The translations under genes and the position numbers were made by a program. From Acytostelium subglobosum LB1 (taxonomy: Eukaryota > Evosea > Eumycetozoa > Acytosteliales > Acytosteliaceae), in contig NW_012236523.1 of assembly GCF_000787575.1 (NCBI RefSeq), positions 621,854 to 685,853 of the forward strand: a stretch of 64,000 nucleotides of DNA, given 5' to 3'. This document shows, piece by piece, positions 48,449 through 58,835 of the stretch. Position 1 is the first letter of the stretch; each line of letters starts with the position of its first letter. The notes under the pieces were generated by a model. That model had not been told where the DNA came from. It searched no databases and was given only the letters and a program-made list of their open reading frames with translations.

Positions 48449-49669
48449 ATGATTACAGATACAGATAGAGATAGAGATAGAGATGGATCAACACTGTTGT
48501 TCAAACATATAATCAATATAAGTTGGATAAGATTGTTTATATTTGATAGAGTTCGATTGGTTAATGGAGTAATACATGAACTTGGTTATTTGAGGAGAAT
48601 GAACTGGGATCAGTTGGTTCAAAGATGGATCACTTACGTGAATGTACAGCCTACATGTATACCAACAGACTTCTTTACAAAGCAGATCAAGACGAGTACT
48701 CATGGCTATATAGTATCATACTTGAAGTCACATCGTAAAGATGTCATTTATCAACAACTCCATACACAATGTGCTACCGACACTTGCTACGTCGTTGATT
48801 GGATGGCACTTGTTGGAGACCTACACTCAGTCATACAACTACAAGAATGTGGACTGAAGGCTACGTACAGAGCACTGGACTATGCTGGCTCTCTCGATGT
48901 TGCCCGTCACCTACATCTCGACCCTGATCAAGAGTGTACTGAGCGTGCAATGGATAAAGCCGCTTCGTTTGGCCGATTGGACATCCTCCAGTTCCTGCAC
49001 ACCAATCGCACAGAAGGGTGCACCGTTCAAGCCATGAACATGGCGTCATATAATGGACATCTCGAAGTGATCAAGTTCCTTCATTATAATAGGACTGAAG
49101 GATGTACAGTGGACGCCATGATCTTTGCTGCACAATCAGGCCACGTCAACGTCGTTGACTTCCTACATCACAACAGAACCGAAGGCAGTCATGAGCGGGC
49201 AATGGACTTTGCCGCCAAGTATGGCCATCTCAACACTTTGGAGTACTTGCATCTCAATAGGACCGAGGGCTGCACGACCAATGCGATGGACGATGCAGCA
49301 ATCTTTGGACGTCTGGAGATTGTCAAGTGGCTACATCATAATCGAACAGAGGGCTGCACCACTGCGGCGATGGATGGAGCGTCCTCGATGGCCATCATAG
49401 AGTTTCTTCATTACAATCGAACAGAGGGCTGCACATCGGCTGCGATGACCCGTGCAGCAAGTACCTCCAATCTTCCAAAGCTCAAGTTCCTACATATGAA
49501 TCGAAGTGAAGGTGACATTAACGAGACTCGGCACATAGCAATACTCGACTCAACCCAAGAGGTAATAGATTACCTCCAAGATCTCTACCAACCAGTATCC
49601 GATTATCGGATAGAGTTTGATATTGATGATGAATATGATGAAGAAGTCGTCGAATACTATCTTGAATGA
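48449..49669 (+). CDS. Dictyostelid ankyrin-type repeat protein (NRTEGCT repeats)
   Basis: Single exon, 406 residues. The N-terminal domain (LLFKHIINISWIRL and on to NWDQLVQRW) resembles the conserved non-ankyrin head of a large amoebal family. From ~125 there are about eight degenerate ankyrin-like repeats of 31-33 residues with the core LHxNRTEGCTxxAMDxAAxxGHLxxxxFLH. The tail is acidic. The repeat core is nearly identical between units, which suggests recent duplication or gene conversion. This style of ankyrin protein is expanded in dictyostelids and in some giant viruses and oomycetes. It begins only 43 bases after the FAM114-like stop. A protein-binding role is assumed. Confidence 0.75.
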   Translation: MITDTDRDRDRDGSTLLFKHIINISWIRLFIFDRVRLVNGVIHELGYLRRMNWDQLVQRWITYVNVQPTCIPTDFFTKQIKTSTHGYIVSYLKSHRKDVIYQQLHTQCATDTCYVVDWMALVGDLHSVIQLQECGLKATYRALDYAGSLDVARHLHLDPDQECTERAMDKAASFGRLDILQFLHTNRTEGCTVQAMNMASYNGHLEVIKFLHYNRTEGCTVDAMIFAAQSGHVNVVDFLHHNRTEGSHERAMDFAAKYGHLNTLEYLHLNRTEGCTTNAMDDAAIFGRLEIVKWLHHNRTEGCTTAAMDGASSMAIIEFLHYNRTEGCTSAAMTRAASTSNLPKLKFLHMNRSEGDINETRHIAILDSTQEVIDYLQDLYQPVSDYRIEFDIDDEYDEEVVEYYLE

Positions 49670-49754
49670 ATACATATCCATGTCTTTGGTTAATTATAAG
49701 TTATGTTGCTTTATTAGCAAGGTGTGAGAGAGGAACGCGAATGACAGAGGATGC

Positions 49755-50114
49755 TTAGTAGGCGGCAACACACTTGGAACCACCACAGGCCTTTGGACAG
49801 CAGACTTGACCACCGGAGCATCCAGTTGAGGTACAGTCCTCAAACATGCAGTCAGAGAAGGCGGGCATTGGTGGGCAGAGGGATCCACGGCCAAGACACC
49901 ACGTTCCACCACATGGCTTTGGGCAGCAGAGCTGGCCCCTTCCACAACCGGTGGACTTGCACTCCTCAAACATGCAGTTGGAGATTCCTCCCAATGGGCA
50001 TGATGGACCCTTGGCAGCGGCGGCTTCAGCAGCATCAGCGTTGACATCGGCACTGACGACGACGGTTGCAACCAAGAACAAGGCAGCGAGCAATACAATA
50101 GTTGAAGATCTCAT
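49755..50114 (-). CDS. Small secreted Cys-rich (WAP-like) protein
   Basis: Single exon, 119 residues. A clear signal peptide (hydrophobic IVLLAALFLVATVVV, cleavage near residue 21) is followed by a short acidic/Ala spacer. Two ~38-residue repeats follow, each with C-P, NCMFEEC or DCMFEDC, STGC, GQ-x-CCPK and CGG. The cysteine spacing, with a central CC-P, resembles whey-acidic-protein four-disulfide domains. Such proteins often inhibit proteases or kill microbes; that role here is inference. It converges with the ankyrin-type gene, with 85 bases between stops. Confidence 0.75.
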   Translation of the reverse strand: MRSSTIVLLAALFLVATVVVSADVNADAAEAAAAKGPSCPLGGISNCMFEECKSTGCGRGQLCCPKPCGGTWCLGRGSLCPPMPAFSDCMFEDCTSTGCSGGQVCCPKACGGSKCVAAY

Positions 50115-50880
50115 TGTTAAGTTAGTATTATTTGATAAGTTGTTATTATAAGTTAAATTGACAGTTAGTTAGTTGACTGAATGAATGAATGAGAAGTAGT
50201 AGTGGTAGGTCCTTTTATGTCCTTTCCTCCTCCAGTTGAGTGGCAACAACAAGTGGTAGTGGTGTGGTGTGTTAGTGTTGGCCCGACAACCAATAGCGCG
50301 CCTCGACTACTAATGTCGGGGGTGTCAACAACACCCACGTCGTCTACAACTTGGGAAAGATTGAACCATTTAGTGTAAAGGTAAATGATTGACTTGGTCT
50401 ACAGTGCAAGTGAAATAGATAGACCTTCACCTTGTTCACATGATCCCATTGATATCAAGGAAATTACGCTTATGGTAGGTTAGCATGATTACCCATTTGG
50501 CTTCATTCAATCAATCAATCAATTGACAAGTGTCTGTCGAACATGTATCCTACAAGTAGGAGTGGATAATACCCAATATCAACTATTAATAGAATTCAAT
50601 CAACTAAGATGTAACCTTTCATCAAATTGATTGATAGGTCGGGTTCGGCATGCCCAAAACCCTGGGAGAGCACTTCGTCAAGTGTCACGTCTATCGTGTA
50701 CATTGAAGAAAGGTTGTGATCTTCACTTTTGACGTTCCATTCCATTTCAATCATTCAATCTTAGTTAGACATGTGATTACATTACAACAACTATAACTCT
50801 AACTGATATTGATTGATTGGTGGGCCAGCCAACAACTGATGTCAAGGATTTGATTGGGAGTGGTGTATACAATGATTGAT
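50115..50880. other. Intergenic region holding a candidate structured RNA
   Basis: 766 bases between the 5' end of the WAP-like gene and the 3' end of the alcohol dehydrogenase. A GC-rich island at about 50635-50705 stands out and is listed separately. No ORF of note. Confidence 0.5.
50613..50715 (+). ncRNA. Candidate structured non-coding RNA
   Basis: An 8-bp closing stem (AACCTTTC at 50613-50620 with GAAAGGTT at 50708-50715) encloses three hairpins. These are GGGTT/AACCC (50641-50645 with 50658-50662), CACTT/AAGTG (50671-50675 with 50680-50684, loop CGTC) and CACG/CGTG (50686-50689 with 50695-50698). GGTTCGGCATGCC recalls a Pol III B box, and a T4 run follows at about 50727. It does not match tRNA, 5S, U6 or SRP patterns I know. 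The strand is not certain. Confidence 0.35.
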
Positions 50881-52058
50881 TTAATGATTGATGGTAATGA
50901 CAGATCTGAACCTAACCTTGTTGTCAAGGGTATGTTGGAGTGCTTGTCCAGCCTTCTCCAATGGGAATGTCTCAATCATTGGGAATACATTGTTGTTGAC
51001 AGCAAACTTCATTGTGTCCTCACTATCTCTGTTGTCTCCACTTGCCCATCCCTAAGTATATATGTTTGATTGACTGTTAGTCATGACATCCTAGTCACAC
51101 ACATGTGCCACTACTACTACTACTTACAGCAATGGATTGCTTCTTGGATAGGAGCTCCAAAGAGTTGACTTGGAGTGGCTCCATCAAAGCAGAGAGGATG
51201 AGAAGCTTGCCACCGAGAGCCATGGCCTTGATCAACTCCTGAACCGACTTGGTGTGTGGAGCTGTGGTGACGATGAGCTTTGGCTTGAGCTTGGCCAGTT
51301 CGTCGACGGCACCTGGGAGTGCACCATTGATGTAGTGCTTGGCGCCAAGCTCACGAGCGAGCTTCTCCTTGTCGGCTCCAGAGCTGAAGGCGACCACTTC
51401 GAAACCGAGCTTCTTGGCAAACTGGATGGCAAGATGGCCCAAGCCACCAATGCCCTGGATGGCAACGATTGCGCCAGCCTTGATGTTCTGATTTCTGATT
51501 GAGTTGTAGACGGTGATACCGGCGCACATCAAAGGACCAGCCTGCTCGAAGGAAAGGTCGTCGGGAATTCTGGCAACAGAGTCGACTGGGGCCACCATGT
51601 ACTCGGCATAGCCACCGTCAAAGTGAATGCCACAGACCTTGCCCTCTGAGCAGAGAATGAACTCATCCTCATCACAGCTTGAACACGATGCACAGTGACC
51701 ACCATACCAGCCAACACCGACCTTCTCACCAATCTTGAACTTGGTGACGCCCTCTCCTAGTGCCTCAACAACACCAGCGACCTCATGACCTGGAGTTCTT
51801 GGCCATGATAGACCTGGGAAGCCATACTTGCCAAGGACTACATTGATTGAGTTAGTGAGTGATTGAGTGATTGAGCGAGTGTATGAGTGAGACGATGATT
51901 GAGATTGACTTACCATCACTGTGACAGACACCACAGGCAACAACCTTGATTCTGATTTGGTTCTTGGCTGGTGTTGGGATGGGCATATCGACCAAAGTAA
52001 GGTCACCTCCTTGTTGCAAGAATCTTGCAGCCTTCATTGTTGTAGCAGTAGTTGACAT
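50881..52058 (-). CDS. Zinc-dependent alcohol dehydrogenase (MDR family)
   Basis: Three exons (52058-51914, 51837-51128, 51051-50881) give 341 residues, the usual length for this family. The catalytic zinc site is visible: Cys in CGVCHSD, His-Glu in GHEVAG, and Cys in the LMCAGITVY segment. The structural zinc loop has CASCSSCDEDEFILC. The nucleotide-binding turn is GIGGLGH, followed by the NAD(P)-selecting strand VVAFSSGADK; the Ser there suggests NADP. This pattern fits the cinnamyl/AdhA-type subgroup of cytosolic aldehyde reductases. Substrate cannot be told from sequence. Introns have GTAAGT donors, and the first carries GATTGAGTGA-type repeats. Confidence 0.9.
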
Positions 52059-52506
52059 TGTTTGAGATATATGAATGATTGATTGATTGTTATTTGATTG
52101 AATAATTATGATTAGATGCTTGATACAACTATTCAAACTTGAACGATGATGTATTTATAGATGGTTGACCAATACAGATATCTGTTGATAAGTAGAAGAC
52201 TAGGGAACCGATGACACCTGTGAGCTTCACGCATTCCCCACGCTTCCCCTTCTCCTTCCCCCACACCCAGAGACACGCTGATTCAAATTGGAGAATGAGA
52301 ATCCCCCAACAAAAGAGATCGGGGGAAGACATGGGGAAGCTTCTCTTTGGACTATCTTTGCTTCCCCCGGTTCCCTCGGGGTTAGACTCTATCCTTTTTC
52401 AGTGTAAGTCACGTTTGACTCAATTATTCGTCAACTCTCGTCATAAACATTGTCATTTACACATACCTAATTAGTCATTATTATTATTATTTGTATATCA
52501 ACATAA

Positions 52507-52753
52507 GACATGCAGAAATGCATGATGATCTTTGATGATAACTTATTTATTTTTGTGATGTGTGGTGTCCATTAATATCACCACACATAACAAAAATAAA
52601 TAAGTTATCATCAAAGATCATCATGNNNNNNNNNNNNNNNNNNNNNNNNNNNNNNNNNNNNNNNNNNNNNNNNNNNNNNNNNNNNNNNNNNNNNNNNNNN
52701 NNNNNNNNNNNNNNNNNNNNNNNNNCAAAGATCATCATGCATTTCTGCATGTC
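52507..52753. repeat. Hairpin-forming inverted repeat containing a gap
   Basis: Left arm 52507-52567; the right arm starts at 52579 and continues past the gap to 52753. The arms match with one mismatch seen. The 14-mer CAAAGATCATCATG occurs on both sides of the gap (52612-52625 and 52726-52739). Confidence 0.85.
52626..52725. other. Assembly gap of exactly 100 N
   Basis: A round 100-N run, the conventional length for a gap of unknown size, placed inside the right arm of the palindrome. Confidence 0.95.
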
Positions 52754-52805
52754 TATAGACTCTACTTCCTTATTCTTAATGTATGAAATTTAATAGAGTG
52801 TTAGT

Positions 52806-52925
52806 ATATGACACTTTATTTTGAAAAGCAGAAAGGTGAGTTCGGTGTGATTGTGTGTGTTGCGCGCAGAGTTGGCTAGACTTATCTGCACTCCTGTGTC
52901 TGCTTTTCAAAATAAAGTGTCATAT
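52806..52925. repeat. Perfect 27 bp inverted repeat, MITE-like
   Basis: Arm 52806-52832 begins ATATGACACTTTATTTTG; its exact reverse complement is 52899-52925, with a 66-base loop. The right arm contains AATAAA. No clear target-site duplication is visible. Confidence 0.85.
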
Positions 52926-53609
52926 GACAAAAAGGACATTCTTTTGTTGTTGCCAACAACATTGCAATGAGATGAGATCATTTAGATCGGTCAGTTACAA
53001 AGTATGTAATGGTTTTTAAGATACAATTGGAGAATAGTTTGTTGTAAGTGCAATGATTGATTCATTCAAATTGATTGATTGGATTGAATCTGATTGCATT
53101 GGGGAAGCAAGTATTGTGCAAATCGATAATATTAATAATCTTTAGTTGTCAACAACATCAGACGACCGACATTAACATCCACACACAAACCTTTTGAATC
53201 AGATACTCTCACTTCCACCCACTCACTTGTCGAATGATGTTGTTGACCCCACCAACACACAACCATACCGATTGGACAACCAATTTTAAAAGGTGTAACT
53301 GACACGCCTTGTGAACCTTCGGCATGGTGATTGGGGGTTGAATGTCATTCAACTTGTCAATGTCAATCTTATCACTCACTCACTAATTCACACTCAACTT
53401 ACATCATTAATAATAATATTGATATTATGATGAAGTTAGGTGGTTTGTTATCATCTCATCTTGAAATTATTCAATCAATATTATCCAACGAATTGGAATA
53501 ATCATATGATTTGATTGATTTCAAATAACTATTTATATAAACTATAATTATAATATTAAACTTTACATTCATTGTAGTTGTTATAATATTATTATTATTA
53601 TTTGTAGAT

Positions 53610-55120
53610 ATGTATAAATATAATCATTCTTTATTATTATTAGTATTGTTACTGGTACCATGTGCCATTATCGCTCAACAATATGAGGCTAATTGGCCAA
53701 GTATTAATTCAAGACCACTTCCATCATGGGTATGTATCCAGTCCTTGGACTTTGATTGAATGGACCTCACTCAAACATGAACTAACTAAATAATCAATCA
53801 ATCAATGATATTTAGTATGATGACTCCAAGTTTGGTATATTCATTCATTGGGGAGTATTCTCTGTACCTCACTTTGCTAGTTATGAGACTGAATGGTATA
53901 TGGCCGAGTGGTATTGGTGGGCTTTGAACAACCCATCGGTGGACAAGGGTGCCACGCAAGCCTACCATAACAAGACATTCGGACCAGACTTCCAGTACCA
54001 ACGTTTCGCAGAATCGTTCAACGCCAACATGTTTGACCCCGATGAGTGGGCATCAATCATTGCCGACTCTGGTGCCAAATACGTCGTGCTGACCAGCAAG
54101 CATCATGAGGGTTTCACCCTGTGGCCAAGCAAGAATGCCTTTGGCTGGAATGCCATGGACGTTGGTCCTGGTCGCGACCTGGTAGGTGAGCTGTCCACCT
54201 CTGTCCGTGCCACAGGTCTCAAGATGGGTCTCTACCATTCGTTGTTTGAGTGGTTCAATCCATTGTACCTCGCTGACAAGGCCTCTGGCACGCCACCACT
54301 GTCCAACGAGTATATCACCACGCACATGATCCCAATGATGCAAGACCTCGTGACGAGGTACGAACCAGCTGTGATCTGGAGTGATGGAGACTGGGAGCAG
54401 CTGTCCACCTACTGGCAGAGCACAGAGTTCCTGGCATGGCTCTACACCAACTCCACAGTGAAGGACGAGGTCGTGACCAACGATCGCTGGGGATCCGAGT
54501 GCCGTGGCATCAACGGAGGCTACTACACTCCAGCCGACGAGTACAACCCAGGCAAGCTGCTGCCCCACAAGTGGGAGAACTGCTACACCATGGGCTGGTC
54601 ATGGGGCTACTACGACAACCAACCATTGCTGGCCTTCCAGACGGCCACCCAGTTGCTCACCGAGCTCGTGTCGACCGTCAGCTGCGGAGGCAACATGCTG
54701 TTGAACATCGGACCAACCCCGGAGGGCACCATCCCCTGGATCATGCAGGAGCGTCTACAGGAGATTGGCAACTGGCTCAAGATCAATGGTGAGGCCATCT
54801 ACTCGTCCAAGCCATGGCGTGCACAGAATGACACTGCATCGCAGGTCGTCTGGTACACGATGAACCCCACCACCAACGTTGTGTACGCCATCTCGCTCTA
54901 CTGGCCAACCGATGGAGTGCTGACTCTCGCTCAACCATTGAGCACAACAAGCACCACTGTAAACCTCATTGGTTGTGAGCCTGCCTCTCTATGTCAGAGT
55001 CTATCATTCCAAGGCAGTACCAGTGCACTTGGTATGAACATTAAGTTGCCACAACTTACTGATCCTACCCAATACCCACCATCTGGTCTCTACGTCTTTG
55101 AGTTGCATAATGTTAAATAA
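53610..55120 (+). CDS. Secreted/lysosomal alpha-L-fucosidase (GH29)
   Basis: Two exons (53610-53729, 53816-55120) give 474 residues. Exon 1 encodes a signal peptide (LLLLVLLLVPCAIIA) and the start of the mature enzyme (RPLPSW). Exon 2 opens with the GH29 hallmark FGIFIHWGVFSVP. It continues with YVVLTSKHHEGF, the GLYHS strand, and VIWSDGDWE, whose first Asp is the expected catalytic nucleophile. LLNIGPTPEGTIP ends the barrel and a beta-sandwich domain follows. The enzyme removes terminal L-fucose from glycoconjugates. Dictyostelium has a homologue called alfA; whether this is the one-to-one orthologue cannot be judged here. Several N-glycosylation sequons are present. Confidence 0.93.
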
Positions 55121-55370
55121 ACCAACACACTCAATCATTTGTATCATCATTCTGTTTGTTATAACCTTTAAAGGCAATGATGGGAAAAAATAAAAATGGG
55201 ATTGAGGATCATCCAAAACATCGTGTTTACCACATTTGTCTAAATTTGGAACAAACAGATCGACCGAAAGCGTGAGCATTCATTTCCGAAAAGGTCTACT
55301 TCTTATACACGCACTCATTCATTCAATCAAACATCTACTTATAAGTATATTATATATAGTTATAATAACA

Positions 55371-57122
55371 ATGATAACAAATAGATTAGTAAAGAATAGT
55401 TTATTAGTTGGACACAAAGTTCTAAGAAGTAGAAGTAGTCTTGGTCTTGGTGCCTTGATCACTCCAAGGTCATGCTTCAACAACACCAACAACATCAACA
55501 ACATTAACAAGAGCATGTTGTTGACCAATACACCATCAACATCATCATCATCATCATCATTACTTGGTTATTGTACAGCAACAGCAAAGACAACATCATC
55601 ATCGTTGGGCGACAAAATGTTATCGATAACAAGAGACTCAAAATACGCATCATTGACAGAGAAGGATGTTGAGGAGTTTAGAAGAATGTTGGGTGATACA
55701 GCCGTGATCAATGGAAAGGAAGACCTCGATGGCTATAATACAGACTTTATGAACCAGTTCAAGGGCTCAAGTCAATTGGTGTTGAGACCAAAGTCCACTG
55801 AACAAGTGTCAAGCATCCTGCGCTACTGCAATGAGCGCCGACTGGCTGTCGTACCACAGGGCGGCAACACTGGTTTGGTCGGTGGCAGCGTACCAATGTA
55901 CGACGAGATCATTCTCAGCCTCTCATCAATGAACAATATCCTGGCCTTTGACGAGGTGTCTGGCGTGATCACATGCGAGGCCGGTTGTGTGTTGCAGACT
56001 CTGGAGGAGTACCTTCACCCCAAGGGCTACACGATCCCCTTGGACCTTGGATCAAAGGGCAGTTGCCACATTGGAGGTAACGCCGCGACCAATGCCGGAG
56101 GCATCCGTCTGTTGCGCTATGGCTCACTGCATGGCAACGTGATGGGCGCTGAGGTGGTGCTGGCCAATGGTACCGTCATCGACCTCATGAACACATTGCG
56201 CAAGGACAACACTGGATATGACATGAAGCAGCTGTTCATTGGCTCAGAAGGCACTCTTGGTGTGATCACAAAGTTGGCCATCCTTACACCGGCCAAGCCT
56301 ACAAGCGTCAACGTTGCATTGCTATCATGCTCCTCATTCGAACAGGTCAAACAGTTGTTGGTGGAGGCAAAGAAGATGCTCGGTGACATCTTGTCTGCAT
56401 TCGAGTTCATGGACCGACCTTGCATCGACCTTGTTCTGGCACATCACGAGCATAGCCACGAACCATTTGACAACAAGTCACCCTTCTACGTTCTCATCGA
56501 GACCTCTGGCTCCAACGAGACTCACGACATGGAGAAGATCAACAACTTCCTCGAGGACATCATGAACAGAGAGCTTGTGATCGATGGTTCATTGGCCAGC
56601 GATTCAAAGAATGTATGTTTGTCTGCATCATCCAAACAATCAATCATCATACTAACCTCCAACATGATGATATAGGTCTCACAGTTCTGGACTCTGCGAG
56701 AGGGCATTACAGAGTCATTGGGCAAGGCTGGCGCTGTGTACAAGTACGACCTGTCATTACCAATCGATAACTTCTATGCTATTGTGGAACAGATGCGCGA
56801 TCGTCTGAAAGGTACATCGGCCAATGTTTGTGGATTTGGCCATGTCGGTGATTGCAATCTCCATCTGAACATCTGGACACCTGGTCAGAAGTACAGCAGG
56901 GACATGCTCAAGAACATTGAACCATTCGTCTACGAGTACACCAGCAAATATCGCGGCAGCATCAGTGCCGAGCATGGCATTGGCGCCAAGAAGGTCAGCC
57001 AACTGCATTTCTCCAAGACACACGAGTCCATCGAGTTGATGAGGAACCTCAAGAATGCCATGGACCCCAATGGCATCCTGAACCCTTACAAGGTGATCCC
57101 TTCATCACCATCATCAACATAG
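55371..57122 (+). CDS. d2hgdh: Mitochondrial D-2-hydroxyglutarate dehydrogenase
   Basis: Two exons (55371-56612, 56676-57122) give 562 residues. The first ~75 residues are basic, then Asn/Ser-rich, fitting a mitochondrial targeting peptide with a dictyostelid extension. The FAD-binding PCMH domain follows: VVPQGGNTGLVGGSVP, then KGSCHIGGNAATNAGG, LRYGSLHGNVMGAEVV and QLFIGSEGTLGVIT. The C-terminal half carries SAFEFMD, FYVLIETSGSNETHD, YKYDLSLP, the metal-site region GFGHVGDCNLH, and SAEHGIGAKK. These strings track human D2HGDH more closely than D-lactate dehydrogenase. The enzyme oxidises D-2-hydroxyglutarate to 2-oxoglutarate. In the metal-site motif the usual GDGNLH reads GDCNLH. The intron contains TACTAAC. 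Confidence 0.92.
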
Positions 57123-57254
57123 ATAGATAGAATACATGGTGTGCACTTTATTTAAATAACAACGCGTTGGGCACAACCATCAAGTTGCTGCTCTGTTTGA
57201 TTGGATACTACTTGTAGGGATGGGAGTGGACCGGCAGTGATCACTTGATGCTGC

Positions 57255-58835
57255 TTATTGAGCATGTTGTTGCTGGGCAACTGAGAGGATGGAAGCAATA
57301 AGAGTCAGGATCATCTTGGACTTGACCTCGACAATGTCCTCGGGCAAGAGGAAGATGCAGCCACCAAGCTTACGAGTGACACTGATGGTGTACTTGGCAT
57401 TCATCAGCTTGTCCTCGTCGGAGATCTGTCCACTGTGCACCAGCTTGTAGTCGACGCAGTTGCGGATCGAGTTGAGGAGGTCGAGGAAGAAGATCGAGTT
57501 GCTCAGCGACTTGTCCTGGAAGTTCTCCATGCGGGATGTCTTGCCGCTGGTCTTGACGCGGTCGTTGGCCATCTTGACCATCTCCGAGTCGGACAGCTCC
57601 TTGCCGGCGCCCTTGCTCAGCTCCTTGAGGATGGTGACGACGTTGTAGCGCATCATCTGCCAGACGAGTGCCAGGGTGGGCATCTCGGTACCGTCGACAA
57701 TGTTGGGACCGCCAATGCCGACGAGCGAGAACTTCATTGACTTGCCAATGTCGACGGCATAGTTGCAGTTCTCGACCATCTTGAACTTGTTCATTGGGAC
57801 GACCTGGTTGACGCGCTTCCAGTCCACGCAGCCAGGGTTGATCTTGTCGAGCACACGCAGCAGCACAAGGCCGTCACGGAGATCCTGGAACAGGTTGTTG
57901 ACGAACGGATCGATGCCCAGCGAGTTGATCCACAGGCAGAAGGCACGTGCCTCACGCGATCCCTCAGAGTTGAAGAGGTAGGCATCGAGACCAGCCTTCT
58001 CCTCCTCGGTCAATGGCTCGAGACCTGGGATCGTGTTGAACAGGTTGGCGACAAAGGCGAGGTTCAGCTTGGGGTTGCCCTTGACAATGTCGTTGGGTCG
58101 CACGAACTTGCGACAGTTGATCTTCTCAGCGTTGTCCAGCAGCAACTTGGCACGCTCCATTGGGTCCGAGGTGGACAGGGGCGACAGGTCGCACTGGCCT
58201 GGCGCAAGCTGGTTAAGGAGCACGGTGTAGCACTCGCTGTCCTTGATGTCACCGCTAAAGTTGGTGACCTTGCGTGGGTGGTTGGCGCGCTTGAGGTGGT
58301 AGTTGAACCAGCGCAGCAGGATGGCTTCGGCGGGAAGCTTGAGAAGGTCGCTGATCTCCTCGCCTGGCTCGAGCAGACGGAACAGCTCTGGGTGGTTGGC
58401 CAGAGTGATCTGAGACAGTAGGCCGATTCTGATCACCTGCCAGATGAGGCCGAGGATGAGATGCTCAGTGCCAGCCATGATATCGGAGGCACCAATGTTG
58501 ACGACGGAACATCCGATGGCCTTGGCCGAGTTGACGACGATGTTTCCATTCTCTGTCTGTTGGTATCTGTTCATGCCGACCTTTGTGTTGAGGGCACGCT
58601 CATCGATCGTGTCTGGCACCGAGGCGTTGATCAACTTGCACAGCAACACACCGTCTTGAACGCGAGTGAACAGATCCATTGTGTTTGGATCGATTGGCAA
58701 ACGGGCGTCTGCCACAGCGTCGCCACCAAGCACAGAGTTCATGTGCTCAGCGAATGACACCTTCTCCTCCTCAGAGAATGAGTGAATACCCGAGGCTCCA
58801 GCCAACCTATTAACATCAGACTTCTTATCAGCCAT
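57255..58835 (-). CDS. Fimbrin/plastin-type actin bundler without EF-hands
   Basis: Single exon, 526 residues. Four calponin-homology domains fill the protein. Landmarks are SFSEEEKVSFAEHMN at the start of CH1, DGVLLCKLINASVPDTIDERALN, WFNYHLKRA (CH2), WINSLGIDPFVNNLFQDL (CH3), ENCNYAVDIGKSMKFSLVGIGG, and LMNAKYTISVTRKLGG (CH4). The order and motifs are those of plastins, which cross-link actin filaments into tight bundles. Typical fimbrins (610-630 residues) carry two calcium-binding EF-hands first. Here the chain starts in the linker just before CH1, with no EF-hand exon seen in the 700 bases upstream. Bundling would then be calcium-independent. Dictyostelids have several fimbrin paralogues. 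Confidence 0.92.
   Translation of the reverse strand: MADKKSDVNRLAGASGIHSFSEEEKVSFAEHMNSVLGGDAVADARLPIDPNTMDLFTRVQDGVLLCKLINASVPDTIDERALNTKVGMNRYQQTENGNIVVNSAKAIGCSVVNIGASDIMAGTEHLILGLIWQVIRIGLLSQITLANHPELFRLLEPGEEISDLLKLPAEAILLRWFNYHLKRANHPRKVTNFSGDIKDSECYTVLLNQLAPGQCDLSPLSTSDPMERAKLLLDNAEKINCRKFVRPNDIVKGNPKLNLAFVANLFNTIPGLEPLTEEEKAGLDAYLFNSEGSREARAFCLWINSLGIDPFVNNLFQDLRDGLVLLRVLDKINPGCVDWKRVNQVVPMNKFKMVENCNYAVDIGKSMKFSLVGIGGPNIVDGTEMPTLALVWQMMRYNVVTILKELSKGAGKELSDSEMVKMANDRVKTSGKTSRMENFQDKSLSNSIFFLDLLNSIRNCVDYKLVHSGQISDEDKLMNAKYTISVTRKLGGCIFLLPEDIVEVKSKMILTLIASILSVAQQQHAQ

Larger units (their letters stand above)
52059..53609. other. Long intergenic region with two inverted repeats and an assembly gap
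   Basis: 1550 bases between divergent genes. It contains a near-perfect palindrome interrupted by N (52507-52753) and a second inverted repeat (52806-52925). AT-rich TATA-like sequence precedes the fucosidase gene. No ORF is supported. Confidence 0.6.

Noticed and set aside
50613-50715. tRNA or 5S rRNA reading of the structured island
   Set aside because: Arm lengths, anticodon arm and conserved 5S boxes do not fit; kept only as an unclassified candidate RNA.
52547-52793. ORFs spanning the N run
   Set aside because: They exist only because N positions read as open; the sequence is a palindrome with a gap.
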